64,000 nt of DNA from Asterias amurensis (taxonomy: Eukaryota > Echinodermata > Asteroidea > Forcipulatida > Asteriidae): contig NC_092648.1 of NCBI RefSeq assembly GCF_032118995.1, forward strand, positions 18,194,450 to 18,258,449, in the 5' to 3' direction. Every line of letters begins with the position of its first letter. Positions within the stretch are counted from its first letter, which is position 1. Positions 50,001 to 60,393 of the stretch are shown one piece after another. The position numbers and the translations under genes were made by a program. Under the pieces are notes generated by a model. It had not been told where the DNA came from. It made no database searches and saw nothing but the letters and a program-made list of their open reading frames with translations.

Positions 50001-53000
50001 AGTTCTCTTAGGCATTCTTTCTACTCAAAATTTTTAGACGTTTGAATAAATTGATCAAGGCACCTTCAACTTGTTTATTGTCATTCTTAAGCATCAACGA
50101 TGCGACCTCTGCTCCTTCCTCATTCATGAGGTCATTCTAGAAGATCATTTCAGAGGGGATCATTCTATAGAAAAAGTCGTTCCACAGGGAGTGCATAAGT
50201 TTCATGGCTGAGCTGTGGTCCAGTAGTGTAGTAGTGGGTCCATCTGACCAAGGTTGGTGGCATGAGCTTCTTCCGTTACGCCTTGAGGTCCCTGCAGCCT
50301 GGCTTAGGTTGCCTACCCATAGTCAGGTCTTACCCGTCATAGGCAAGCAGGTCTCAAGGGTTTTTGTATATATGACGTTCTTAAATCATAATCAGCTCTC
50401 CTCTGTCGTTCAGCTATCTGCAGCATGTTTTCTGTAGCATGTTTTTTTTTTAAGCAGGAATTTTTTTCCGCTTTTTCATGAACAAATGCACCCCTGGGTT
50501 CGACATCAACCTCCGTAAAGGTTTCACCAAGTTGGTTCTTGAAGTACCAGGAAAGCTCATCGTGAGACTTTCATGTCGTTCCATTTTGGTGAGCCACAGA
50601 AACACAATATCCTCTCTGGTATGACTTGATGTTTGTCTCGGCTTTCTAATCCTTTGACATTTAAGTGCCATTGTTTGGCTTCAAGAGGAAAATGTTCACT
50701 GCTTGAAAAACACATGAACTGTGCACCACATGGTGCTGCTTTTTATTTGTGTGAAGGTGCCTGAGTGAAAGGGTTATCAATCATGTAATGTGCTGTAGAA
50801 TGAGGCTTGATGGACAGCCGTATCATTTGCATTGTTGATAACTAACCAAGAATAGTTTCTTAAGAAAGCAAATAAATGGTTTCACAACCATTTGTAATGA
50901 TTTTATTTATTTATAGCATCCTATTCGTCTGTTAACTTTTTCCCATAGTAAGGCCTAACTTGTTTTCACCCAACAACCTTTAGATCAAAGCAATTTTGAA
51001 TGTAACTGAACAGTATTTCGATGCAGTTATAATTTATGAAATGTTCAACAGCGAAGGAAAAATAAACAACCAAACAAACAATGTTTTGAAGATGTTAAAC
51101 AGGAGAAGAAACTAGTTTTATCAGATGGAATGTTAATTTTTCTAGCACATGGGAAAAAGGGTAAAGCACATGTGAGGAAGGTTAAAATAACAAGAAAATT
51201 GCAAAATAAAAATAAAATAAAAAAAAAACAATGGGAAAAAACAGAGATGGAAAACAAAACCAAACAAGGCAAACACTATGCCAGCGAAACGTGATAACAC
51301 TGGTCAATAACAAACTACATGCCAGCGATAATGACGATGGATACAACAAATTAACAAAGAGATGCTTCAAAAATAGATTATCAGTCGAGACAGGTACATT
51401 TATCAGGTATTAAGACCCTGTACATGATTTGAACCAGTCTCATACCATCAGGTGAAGTGGTCAAACATCTGCGCTAGAATTTGAAAGTCTGGGGTTCAAA
51501 TCATACTGGTCAGGCGTTTGAATCCTACTAAAGTACCTTTGGATACAGTTTCTTATTGTATCAAGGTGTGGCGCAAACCCTAAAACATAGTTTGTGGTTT
51601 GACAGCAATCCAAAAGTTACATCAGCAATTGATCTAGAATTTGAAAGTCTGGGGTTTGAATCATACTGGTCAGGTGTTTGAATCCTACTAAAGTACATTT
51701 GGATACAGTTTTTTATTGTATCAAGGTGTGGGCGAACCTAAAACATAGTTTGTGGTTTGACATCAATCCAAAAGTTACCGCAGCAATTGATCTAGAATTT
51801 GAAAGTTTGGGCTTTGAATCCTATTCAAAGTACATGTGAATTATCAGGCATCGGTTACTAATTGTACATTGGTGTGGGACAAACCTAAAACAAATGTTGT
51901 GCTTTGTTTCCAATCCAATAGTTACATCAGTAAAATTTATCAAAACCAAATAGTTTAAGATCAATACTATGTTCTTAATAGTTTCAGGAAGACTTCACTC
52001 TCAAAAATGTCCAATTTTCCCTTGAAAGAAATGTCACCGTTCACAGTCTGATACAGAATACGAATGAAAAACTTATTTGAGAAATACACACTAAAGACAA
52101 ACCTACTACACTAGTAAGGTTACAGACTTTGAAGGGGAACAGAAAGTAGCTACACTAATGTGCTGAAACTAACAAATGTTCCAGTGAGCACAGCACGACT
52201 TCACAATGATACCACAAACGTGCAAGAGTGCCCTGGCAGTGTAAATGTGACACAGTTTACAGGGTTATATGAATCCGATCCCCTCACCCCATCCCAAACC
52301 ATCACTAGGTGTTGTAAATGAATAGTTTTTTAACTGGAGATTTCACTTCCATGACGCTTACTACCACATTCACTGTTATCTGACAAAAACTCAACTACTT
52401 GTTCTCAAGGTTTGAGCCAGAATTTGGTAAAAAGGTGTCAAAAATTGCTGGGAATTCTAAAACTGGGTGTCCAAATTTGATCACTTACACTACATTTATA
52501 TGTAAATGACACAAAAGACAACCAGACACCCCTCTGACTAACACCATGCTTGTCATGCAGATTCATGAAATATCTGCTACTTGGCGCAGATTTTCCAGCA
52601 AGTGAAGCAGTAGGTTCGTCATGACCGCTCACAGGACGCATAAGGTCACATAATTGCCCGTTAGGGTGGACAATCACAGGTTAGCATGGTTTACCTGGTG
52701 TAGTTGGACCTCTGAACTATCGGATTATCTTCCAGAATCAAATCCTCCAGGGGGAAATCCTTGATGTTCTCTAGATCGGCTTCACCACGCATCTGTAGGA
52801 GGAAACAGGAATGTATCTGAATTTTTGTATCTGAATTCAGACATTTTAAGTCACATAGAAAAAACCACCTCACTTAGTTTCACTGGATATAAACTACGGA
52901 ACTTACCACATTCTTAGCAAGGTTTAAACTTCGTAAACTGGTAGCTTTCTCAGCCAACTTGGAAAATATGGTTAAGCTGTAGAGTTTGTTGTTACTAAGA

Positions 53001-56000
53001 TCTATGGACAGAACCTGTGCAAAAAACCAAAGTAAATCAAAGTTGTGATAGGTGTTAATTAGCTCTATGGAATAGGCCTCACAGGCCTGTATGCTTCATT
53101 TTTGAAGAGAGCATTTCAAGGGCACCAAGGCAATGAACAGGGGTATGGAGGCAATCGCCTTTGTTGCCTCCTTGAAGTATCTGGGCCCAATTTCATAGCG
53201 CTGCTTAGCGGCCAATGTTGTGCTTACTGTGCAATTTCTATTTCATAGCTCTGATAACCGTAAGCACACAAAAAGGCATGCTAACCTTCCGGTGCTTACC
53301 GCACGAAAGTAAATGACCTCACAATGCAAATCCACGGTAAACACCCAATATGGACGCCCAATTTTTCTGCTAACCTGTGAAATACGCTTAGGCTTAAGCA
53401 AATTTTTCTGCTACAGTAAGCACACAAATTTTTTTAACGTTAAGCAGCGCTTTGAAATTGGGCCCTGTTCTTGCCTCAATCATCTCCAGGGGTTAAAGAG
53501 TAACAACCTTCTGTTGAAGTACTAAACTTACTGTCATCGTCAAACAGTATTTTGTGAGCCACTTCAATCTCAAAAACCTGTCTTTATTTGCGTAACTTCA
53601 CCTATTAACCCCATTCACCTGATGCCATCATCACAAGAATCTTACCAAGCCATAACCCCTACCTTTGAAGAAGAACTAGCTGAGTGCTTTTCCTATGGGC
53701 TTCTGTTGATCATTGCTGCAAGTGTGTGTAAAGTGTCTGTGGCTAATGATGACTAATGATTATCATAACTTGAAAGCTTTACTCACCTCTGGTATGTTCT
53801 CTGAAATGATCATAACAACTGTTTCCATGACCTGAGGTCGGTTTAGCACATTATTGACTCCTTTACTTTTAAGACCTGAAAATATAATAAAAAAAAGAAT
53901 CTTGGAGTAAGAAAAAACTGTTACATTTGGTTGGACGAGAAAATCAATCCAAGGCTGTGTTCTATTTTTTTCATTTTTAGATCCTCAATTGAATGAAAAA
54001 GGTTGGGTTATTTTACTAAATGTTTATAAATAGTCTTACATGGCGCATAAGTCATTCTCAAAGCCTAAAGAGCTTTCGAAAAGACTCTGCAAGGGTCGAA
54101 CCGAATAAATGGTGTGGACACTTGGGAGACAGTTGAAATATTTGGTGGATGTGTTGATTGGTTGATCAGCTTACCTTGATCTTGTATTAGTTGACTGAGA
54201 TTAAGTGATTTGGTGGATGGGTCGTAGCGATCACTCAAGCAAACCTTCATTGCTTCAACAGAGCCCTCATCAAGCTTGTTATTAGGAGGTCTACTCGGCC
54301 TGCACACCACGATAATCTATAACAAGAAGAAGTCAACTTTAATTACCTTTGACTTTGGTGGATTTAATGGAACTTGAAGCTTTGCAGTGTGTGAAACATA
54401 AGAAGTGACTAGAAATACTAAAAAGTAAACTTGCAGGTACAACTATGTATAAGATCTCTTTTTAGGGAGTGTTGGCTCTGAGAAGAGCCGGTGTGGTCTC
54501 GACGTTTCAAACAGTATACTCTGCACGTCTTCAGGAGAATACTGGACTGCCGGAGGTGATGTTGCTTCAGTAGCGCTTGACAGATGTACATTTGGTGGAT
54601 TGGATTCATTGGCACTTATGTATATCTTTTCACAAATACATTTTATCCGTTCAGTGCTATAGGGTAATTACTTCAAATTTCATATTCATAATGATCATAA
54701 GGGTCATTAAATGAAAAATGCGTACAAAATTTGAAGAAAACAAATCAAAAGCAACAAACAAATGTTTTTACTTAGGAAATGAAAGTTTTTTGCCAAACGA
54801 ATACTTTGAAGACAACTCTTGATAAACAAACTCCATTTTTCCAAGATACAGAAAAGCAATTTCATTAAGTCTATACAAACTGCACAAATGACCTAATGTA
54901 GTCCAGAAATGTTTTCACGACATGTAAGACTGTTACTACAAACAAACTTAAACAATTTTAAAAACGCCTCCACCCTCCTTTGCCCATTTTGATTGTGAAC
55001 AAATCTTTCTAAAGTACCTTATGTCCCGTCTTCGAGGTGATTCTTCCACTGAGACTCCGAAGAGCATTTCCTGTTTCAATGTCATCGACGTAGAACACCG
55101 CCATCTCTCCTTCAAGATGAAACTGGTTTAATGAAAGAAAATAAGAAAAGTTTAATTATAGTATTACCGAGGCATCAATAAGCCTAACTGTAGAGTCTGG
55201 GGTCTTATACCATAGACCCACTTAAGCAAAAAATATTGCCTTACAAATTTTTGGAACAAACAATTTCAAACACATCAGACGACATGTATCAATCAACTTC
55301 CGTTCTGGACTGACTTACCTCCAGAGGTATAAAGGGGACTCTACAAATGTTCTGCAACGATCTCAGCAACCAATCCTTCTCAACTTTCCTTCCATGTGGT
55401 ATCTAATGTAGGACAACAACAAAAGACATGAAAACAACAATGTAGCGTGGCCCTTCCATGGCAAAACAATCCAACTCAAAAAAATTACATTTTTGAACGT
55501 CACACACTTGTGGTTTATTATTTGGTACATAAAATATTTGTGAGAGTTTGCAAAGTGACGTACGTTATATTAGACCATGTCAAGGCTCCTTTGCCTTGTC
55601 TCCCTATTTTGTCAGTATCTTTGTTCGGAGGCACCAGTCAGAAGCCATACAACCCTTAGCTGCTAATTGGCCAAGGATCACACCCTTGTGGTTTAGTTTT
55701 TGCTACATAAAATACTTGTGAGAAAGTATATATTAAGTGACGTACCGTGATCTTAGACCATGTCAAGGCCCCTTTGCCTCGTCCACCTTGACGACTACCA
55801 GAGCCTCCTCTGCTTCCCTGATTGATTGGAAGACCTAGTCTGGACATGGATCCACCATCCGATCTATTTTGACTGCCACTCCGGTTGTCTCGGTCTCTAC
55901 CGCGGCTGCCTCCTCTCCTGTTGGTGTTTGATCGTCCATATGGATTGCTGCATGGAAAGAATTAAATGGTTTATAGTCAAATCCAAACAAGTGAAGTGTA

Positions 56001-59000
56001 CGTCTTTTATCATGGCAGTGTTCTCCCTGAAAAGTGATCCGCTAGCCAAATTCCTTTTAAAACACCCGAGGAACAGTCAGAATTCTCTCCAAGTCATCCA
56101 GCTGGCTAGCTCAGAGTTGAAAAACATCCTTATTTCATTTGAAAGACTGACCAGTGGAAAAGCCAAAAGACGAGTAAAATGACAAGCTAACTCTTCATAT
56201 TGGAACCCAGTGGTCATATAGACGGATTGCAATGTGCGTCATCAACCGTCATCTTTGATGTATTAACAAGGAACAAGTGCACGCGTGTACTTGTTCACTT
56301 ACATATTGCATGTTCATTTATTGCATTATCAGTTAAAAACATCAACAATTTGTGCTTGACTGTATCCAGGGGTGACATGGGTGAGAGCCATTGTTGACAA
56401 AAACGTCTGAAACTAGGATCAACATTTTTTAAGGTATGTTGAAATGATGGCATTTACACCTTTTGGTAAACCTATTGAGATTTATATATCACAGAGCTTT
56501 TAGGAAAAGTCTCCTCAACACTAGAGAAGTAGATCAAAGAGCAAGATTTCTTCTTCATCAGGTTGACCCAAAATGTCTGAATTCAGATAAACAAAACTCT
56601 GTAATTTCTCATCTCTGTCTCCTTCACCAGGCTGACTAAAAAAGTCTGAATTCAGATGAAAGTCTGAATCTACTTACAATCTTTGACTAGGTCCAGCATC
56701 ATGATCTCCCATCATGACATCGCCATCATCATCTTGTAGTCTGGAGCGAGGATTGGGACCTTGGTTGTTTCCTCCATCATTCCCTCCTCCGCCTCCTCCT
56801 CCTCTTCCTCTTCTAGGACCCTTCCCTCCTCGCCATTTCCCCCCATAACTCCCTCCGCCACTTCCGCCACTTCCTCCACCACCACCGTTATCTCTACCCC
56901 CGCTAAAAGAAAGAAAAAACAGCGAAAGGAATTATTTAAAAAATAATGGATTTTCAAGAATAAAATAAACTATTTACCAATCAAGTGTCAATACATGAGG
57001 AGGTTTTGTGGGTAAAGTGAATGATGAAATTAATATTTATTTGTAATGATGACTTTGTAAGAAAAGGATCCAGATTGACGTGTTTAAACCTGGCTAGATG
57101 AATATACAATGTAGATGGTCTTGGCTCTATTTGGTGTAAAACCGTGTGTCTCTTTATGAAATGTTGTCAGTCTGAGACTCTGAGTTTGATTTACCCTCTG
57201 TTTGATGACGCTCCTCTTCCGCCTCTCCTGCCTCTTCCTCCTCTCCAATTGTCACCGTCTGACCCCGAGTGACCTCCCCTCCAGTTTGAATTACCACCAT
57301 CGTCTCGTCGCCTGTCATCTTGAGCCCGATCGTCATGACCTGGAAAAATAAGAGCATTCCAAAACTAACAATAAAGTGTTCCTCCTATCCTTCCTAGGTT
57401 ACAATACAACCAACAAAATTTAACTTCCCATGTCAAGCAATGTTCAGATGTTGCCATGGTTGCCCTACAAAATCGACACCCCCCCCCCCCCCCCCACCAA
57501 AACGATACTACTGTGGGCGAATTGGATAACTTCCCATATGGCGCTACAACTTTTTCACTCCATTTTTACAAAAAGGGATATCTCATTGAGGTAAATTAGA
57601 TACTATTTATATTATTTCATTTTGAATGAAAAAGTGGTGGCGCCATACAGAAACTTTTCCGGAGAATTGACTAAGGGAAAGTTAACTCGCATTCACTTTA
57701 TCATCCCCCTTTTAATTTGATGTATGGTATTACTATTTGTAAATTTAATAAATACACAGTTTTGTTGTTAAATAATTATTCATAAATACCTCAGACAGTT
57801 TCGCTATTCCTATTGGTGGAGAGAGCGTCACGTGGGGGTGTTTAAACCTTTGATAATGACCAGTGTTTATAACCGGTTAACCGCGCTAGTCTTGATACAA
57901 GACGTTTCTTGTTACGGGCGATGCAGGCGCTATCGGTGAGTTGGCCGCGCTGTGTGTGAAAGGAAAACCAGCGAATATGCACCGAGACTATACACACATG
58001 CGCACGAACGGAACCAGAAAACACACACGTACGGACATCAGACATGCTCATGTAACATGTATACTGAACATACCATGGAGGTGGAAACATACAGAGTTCA
58101 AGCACTCGAAAACTGATAAGTTTTTCAGAGTTTTCTTACTTTATTACGCCTTTTAACCAAAAAGGTATTTATGAATGGCGGTCCTACTAAAAGCCGACAA
58201 CAAGCCGACAACGCCGACAACAAGACCAGAGCGCCGCCAACACGCCACCAACAAGTTTTAAATATCTCAAAAATGGCAAATAAACCATAGATATATTAGA
58301 ACTACAGGGTGTCTCAAAAAAAAGGTAATCCTACTTTAAAGGGTTTTTATGGCCAGACTATTATGTTTACCAGCAGAAAGTATGGCATCATCTTAAAGCT
58401 GAAACCTTGTGCTTTCCAATGATACATTTGGTTACATTCCAGTGTCATGCATCAGAGAGCACCATTGTCTTGAAAATGTGGTGCAAAAATGCAGTTGGTT
58501 CACTTTTAAACCCTTGTCATTCTGGCCTTCAGACAGAGTGTAAACCTCATGTTGTCACAATGGTTCAGCTAACGGCAGAACAGAGAACATTTGTGGTCAA
58601 GAAATGGTATGCAACCAGAACTTTTTGCAGGCTACACAGGATGAATTTGGAGAAGCATTCCCAGATCGAGAACCACCAGCAAAGAAACAATCTGGGCCAA
58701 TGTGAGAAAGTATGAAGCACATCAGGAACCAACCTCAATCGCAACAAAGGAAGTTCAAGAAGGCCAAGGACAGCGAGATCTCAGGAAAACATCGCTATCC
58801 TACGACAGCAACTGATTGACCACCCACGGGAGACAAGTGCAAGACGGAATGGTGTTGGACTGAGCCACACCACTTTTAATCGGATCACTCATCTGGACCT
58901 TCACTTCCATCTGTTCCACATCTTCACATCCGTCATGAACTTCTGCTTCCTAATCTTGCAAGAAGACATACTTTCTGTGAGTGGCTTCTTGAGCGGTGTG

Positions 59001-60393
59001 AGAGAGATCCCAGCAAACTTCTCTGGTTTCATACCTTTTCTTGGCCACTCTGCTGTTATTAGCTGAACCGTTTGTGACAACCCGAGGTTTACACTCTGTC
59101 TGAAGGCCAAAATGACATGGGTTCAAAAGTGAACCAACTGCATTTTTGCACCACATTTTCAAGACAATGGTGCTCGCTGATGCGTGACCCTTGAATGTAA
59201 CCAAATGTATCATTGGAAAGCACAAGTTTTCAGCTTTAAGATGATGCCATGCTTTCTGCTGGTAAACATAATAGTCTGGCCATAAAGACCCTTTAAAGTA
59301 GGATTACCTTTTTTTTGAGACACCCTGTATATGTCTTCTGAAATACAAACATAAATTTAATGGAAAAACTTCACGAAAAGTGTGTATTTTTTAACCAGAA
59401 AAAAACTTCACTTGCACGGAAAGCGTTCGGACGCCATCTTGGCTTAAAAACCGTGTTTGGACCAGACCATTATGATACGGGTAGATTAAGCACTTGTCAA
59501 CAACAGAGGGCGGGCTTCATGTGAAGACCTTCACTGCAGTGTGCACAGTGCATGACGCCCGCCCTCTATTGCTTAATCTGACTTACCCGCATCATAATGG
59601 ACTGGTCCAAACACGATTTTAAGCCAAGATGGCGTCCGACCGTTTTCTGTGAAAGTTGAGGGTTTTTTTCTGGTTAAAAATTCACACTTTTCGTGAAGTT
59701 TTTCCATTAAATTTATGTTTATATTACACTTACAGAACACACATAGTTCTAATATATCTATGGTTTATTTGCCATTTTTGAGGTAATTAAAACTTGTTGG
59801 CGGCGTGTTGGCGGCGCTCTGGACTTGTTGTCGGCGTTGTCGGCTTTTATTTTAGTAGGACCCATGAATGGGAATCAAAGTGTGTTGAATCGGTTTTCAA
59901 CTAGCTAGTGGTTTAAACCCGCCGAGGCCTGGTTCTTGATAACTTACCTCGACTTCGTCGCAGTAAAATTATCAAGAACCAGGCCTAGTTGGGATTAAAC
60001 CACTAGTTGAAAACCTCTTCACCACACATTGATTCCCATTATTACCCCCATCATTAGCACTGCCAGTTCCACTGAAAAGCAGCAATGCATCATCATTGCA
60101 TGCTGTGCATGCTCGACATCTTGGACATTTTCCCTTGGCGTGTTATCCCGACAGACTTTTCCGGGTACAACATAGAAGAAGCTACTAGAAAAAGTAGAAG
60201 AAGAACTAGAGAAGAACATCATCTATTCTTTCTTATTTTTAATTTTAAAGTTAACTCAAAACTCAAAAAAGTTGTCCATGTTTTATTTTCAACAAAAAGA
60301 CTCACCGTAAAACTGCTGACTCCGACCACCACCATCTCTGCCACCACCACTCCCAGATCTAAAATTATCTTTACGATTATTACCTCTTGACAT
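44012..60393 (-). CDS. NXF1: Nuclear RNA export factor 1
   Basis: Twenty coding exons on minus: 60306-60393, 57195-57339, 56678-56902, 55746-55947, 55319-55402, 55018-55122, 54175-54316, 53787-53875, 52907-53014, 52695-52792, 48428-48464, 48065-48189, 47289-47349, 46709-46808, 46239-46354, 46034-46076, 45246-45376, 44529-44683, 44200-44260 and 44012-44047. All phases agree; 716 codons. Parts: RGG-rich tail (1-205) with the NXF1 signature [15 protein letters not shown] (about 214-292, [18 protein letters not shown]); leucine-rich repeats (about 315-445, [14 protein letters not shown]); NTF2-like domain (about 470-640, [13 protein letters not shown]); UBA-like end ([16 protein letters not shown]). 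With NXT1 (p15), NXF1 carries mRNPs through the nuclear pore by binding FG repeats. It is about 100 residues longer than human NXF1, owing to the glycine/arginine-rich N-terminus. Intron 10 (4.2 kb) is the largest. Confidence 0.96.
45455..45545 (+). repeat. tRNA-like SINE head in NXF1 intron 16
   Basis: TGTGGCAAAGCGGTCAACTC (box A-like) and GGTTAGAGTCCTGG (box B-like). A decayed fragment. Confidence 0.45.
45627..45878. mobile_element. Foldback MITE, GGGCCCAATTTCATAG family, complete copy in NXF1 intron 16
   Basis: ACCAGGGCCCAATTTCATAG at the left is mirrored by CTATGAAATTGGGCCCTGGT at the right. Inner arms TGCTAAGCACAAAAATTTGC and AACAGGGTTACCAACC are also mirrored. Size about 250 bp. Confidence 0.85.
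46598..46655. repeat. Right end of a family 1 TTAA MITE in NXF1 intron 14
   Basis: TTATGCTAATAATTATTTTG and ATTACCAATAGTGTCC, then CTGCCTTTAA; only the last 60 bp of the element are present. Confidence 0.8.
48465..52694 (-). other. NXF1 intron 10, largest intron
   Basis: A 4.2-kb intron in the LRR part of the gene. Apart from the tandem repeat at 51474-51945 I see no named element over most of it. The part from 49000 to 51000 is AT-rich single-copy-looking DNA without exon-like frames. Confidence 0.6.
51474..51945 (+). repeat. Tandem repeat of about 159 bp, three copies, in NXF1 intron 10
   Basis: Units starting CTAGAATTTGAAAGT at 51474, 51634 and 51792; the first two are almost identical and the third is shorter. 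The unit includes GGGGTTCAAATCATACTGG, a box B-like word, so it may derive from a tRNA-like SINE. Confidence 0.85.
53183..53466. mobile_element. Foldback MITE, GGGCCCAATTTCATAG family, in NXF1 intron 8
   Basis: GGGCCCAATTTCATAGCGCTG at the left and GCGCTTTGAAATTGGGCCC at the right, with several inner TTAAGCA/TGCTTA words. About 284 bp. Confidence 0.8.
54457..54545. repeat. Foldback arm related to 322-455 and 30043-30177
   Basis: GTTGGCTCTGAGAAGAGCCGG, then TCGACGTTTCAAACAGTATACTCTG and CGTCTTCAGGAGAA, in the same order as the other arms. Confidence 0.5.
55501..55610 (-). pseudogene. Duplicate of the 3' end of NXF1 exon 4 and its donor
   Basis: This segment matches 55679-55790, offset by about 178 bp. 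It covers intron sequence (CTTGTGGTTTA, ACATAAAATA(T/C)TTGTGAG), the donor GTACGTCAC and about 40 bp of exon 4 coding CCTTGACATGGTCTAA. It lies inside intron 4. It has no acceptor of its own that I can see, so it is probably inert. Confidence 0.75.
57537..57644. repeat. Foldback with TATGGCGC ends in NXF1 intron 1
   Basis: TATGGCGCTACAACTTTTTC faces GAAAAAGTGGTGGCGCCATA. A relative lies at 32055-32195. A run of about 20 C lies just upstream at 57479. Confidence 0.7.
57779..58176. mobile_element. MITE with ATTCATAAATACCT inverted ends in NXF1 intron 1
   Basis: Ends ATTCATAAATACCT (57779) and AGGTATTTATGAAT (58163-58176) are exact inverted repeats. Length about 398 bp. Relatives: 37650-37940 and a fragment at 19812-19921. 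Confidence 0.75.
58179..59863. mobile_element. Foldback element with 8-bp target duplication, interrupted by a Tc1/mariner-like insertion
   Basis: Long inverted arms begin (C/G)GGTCCTACTAAAA and include GCCGACAACGCCGACAACAAG and AAATGGCAAATAAACCATAG. The arms meet near 59540 in a GGGCGGGC/GCCCGCC centre. ATGAATGG occurs on both flanks (58171-58178 and 59864-59871), an 8-bp duplication like that of hAT elements. Without the inner insertion it would be about 660 bp. It has no open reading frame of its own. Confidence 0.85.
58305..59327 (+). mobile_element. Internally deleted Tc1/mariner (IS630)-like transposon
   Basis: Ends CAGGGTGTCTCAAAAAA are inverted repeats flanked by TA on both sides (58303-58304 and 59328-59329), the Tc1/mariner target. 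About 310 bp at each end are inverted copies. The coding remnant at about 58561-59020 starts [16 protein letters not shown], then loses frame. Downstream pieces resemble a transposase N-terminus rich in Gln/Arg ([19 protein letters not shown]) and a later [12 protein letters not shown] word. The DDE region is missing, so it is a dead, non-autonomous copy. Confidence 0.8.
59871..60040. repeat. Foldback of about 170 bp in NXF1 intron 1
   Basis: Arms GGGAATCAA...GTTTTCAACTAG...TGGTTTAAACC and AGGCCTGGTTCTTGATAA are mirrored by TTATCAAGAACCAGGCCTAG and ACCACTAGTTGAAAAC ending TTGATTCCC. Confidence 0.85.

Noticed and set aside
48465-52694. A constitutive transport element in NXF1 intron 10
   Set aside because: No pair of mirrored internal loops of the known type was recognisable by eye; kept only as a question in the findings.
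56712-56957. Acidic open frame on minus over the NXF1 RGG exon
   Set aside because: It is a shifted frame of exon 3; the frame consistent with exons 2 and 4 is the RGG one.
58407-58715. Open frame on plus with MVQLTAEQ as a host gene
   Set aside because: It lies inside a transposon with TA duplication and matching inverted ends; it is the transposase remnant.
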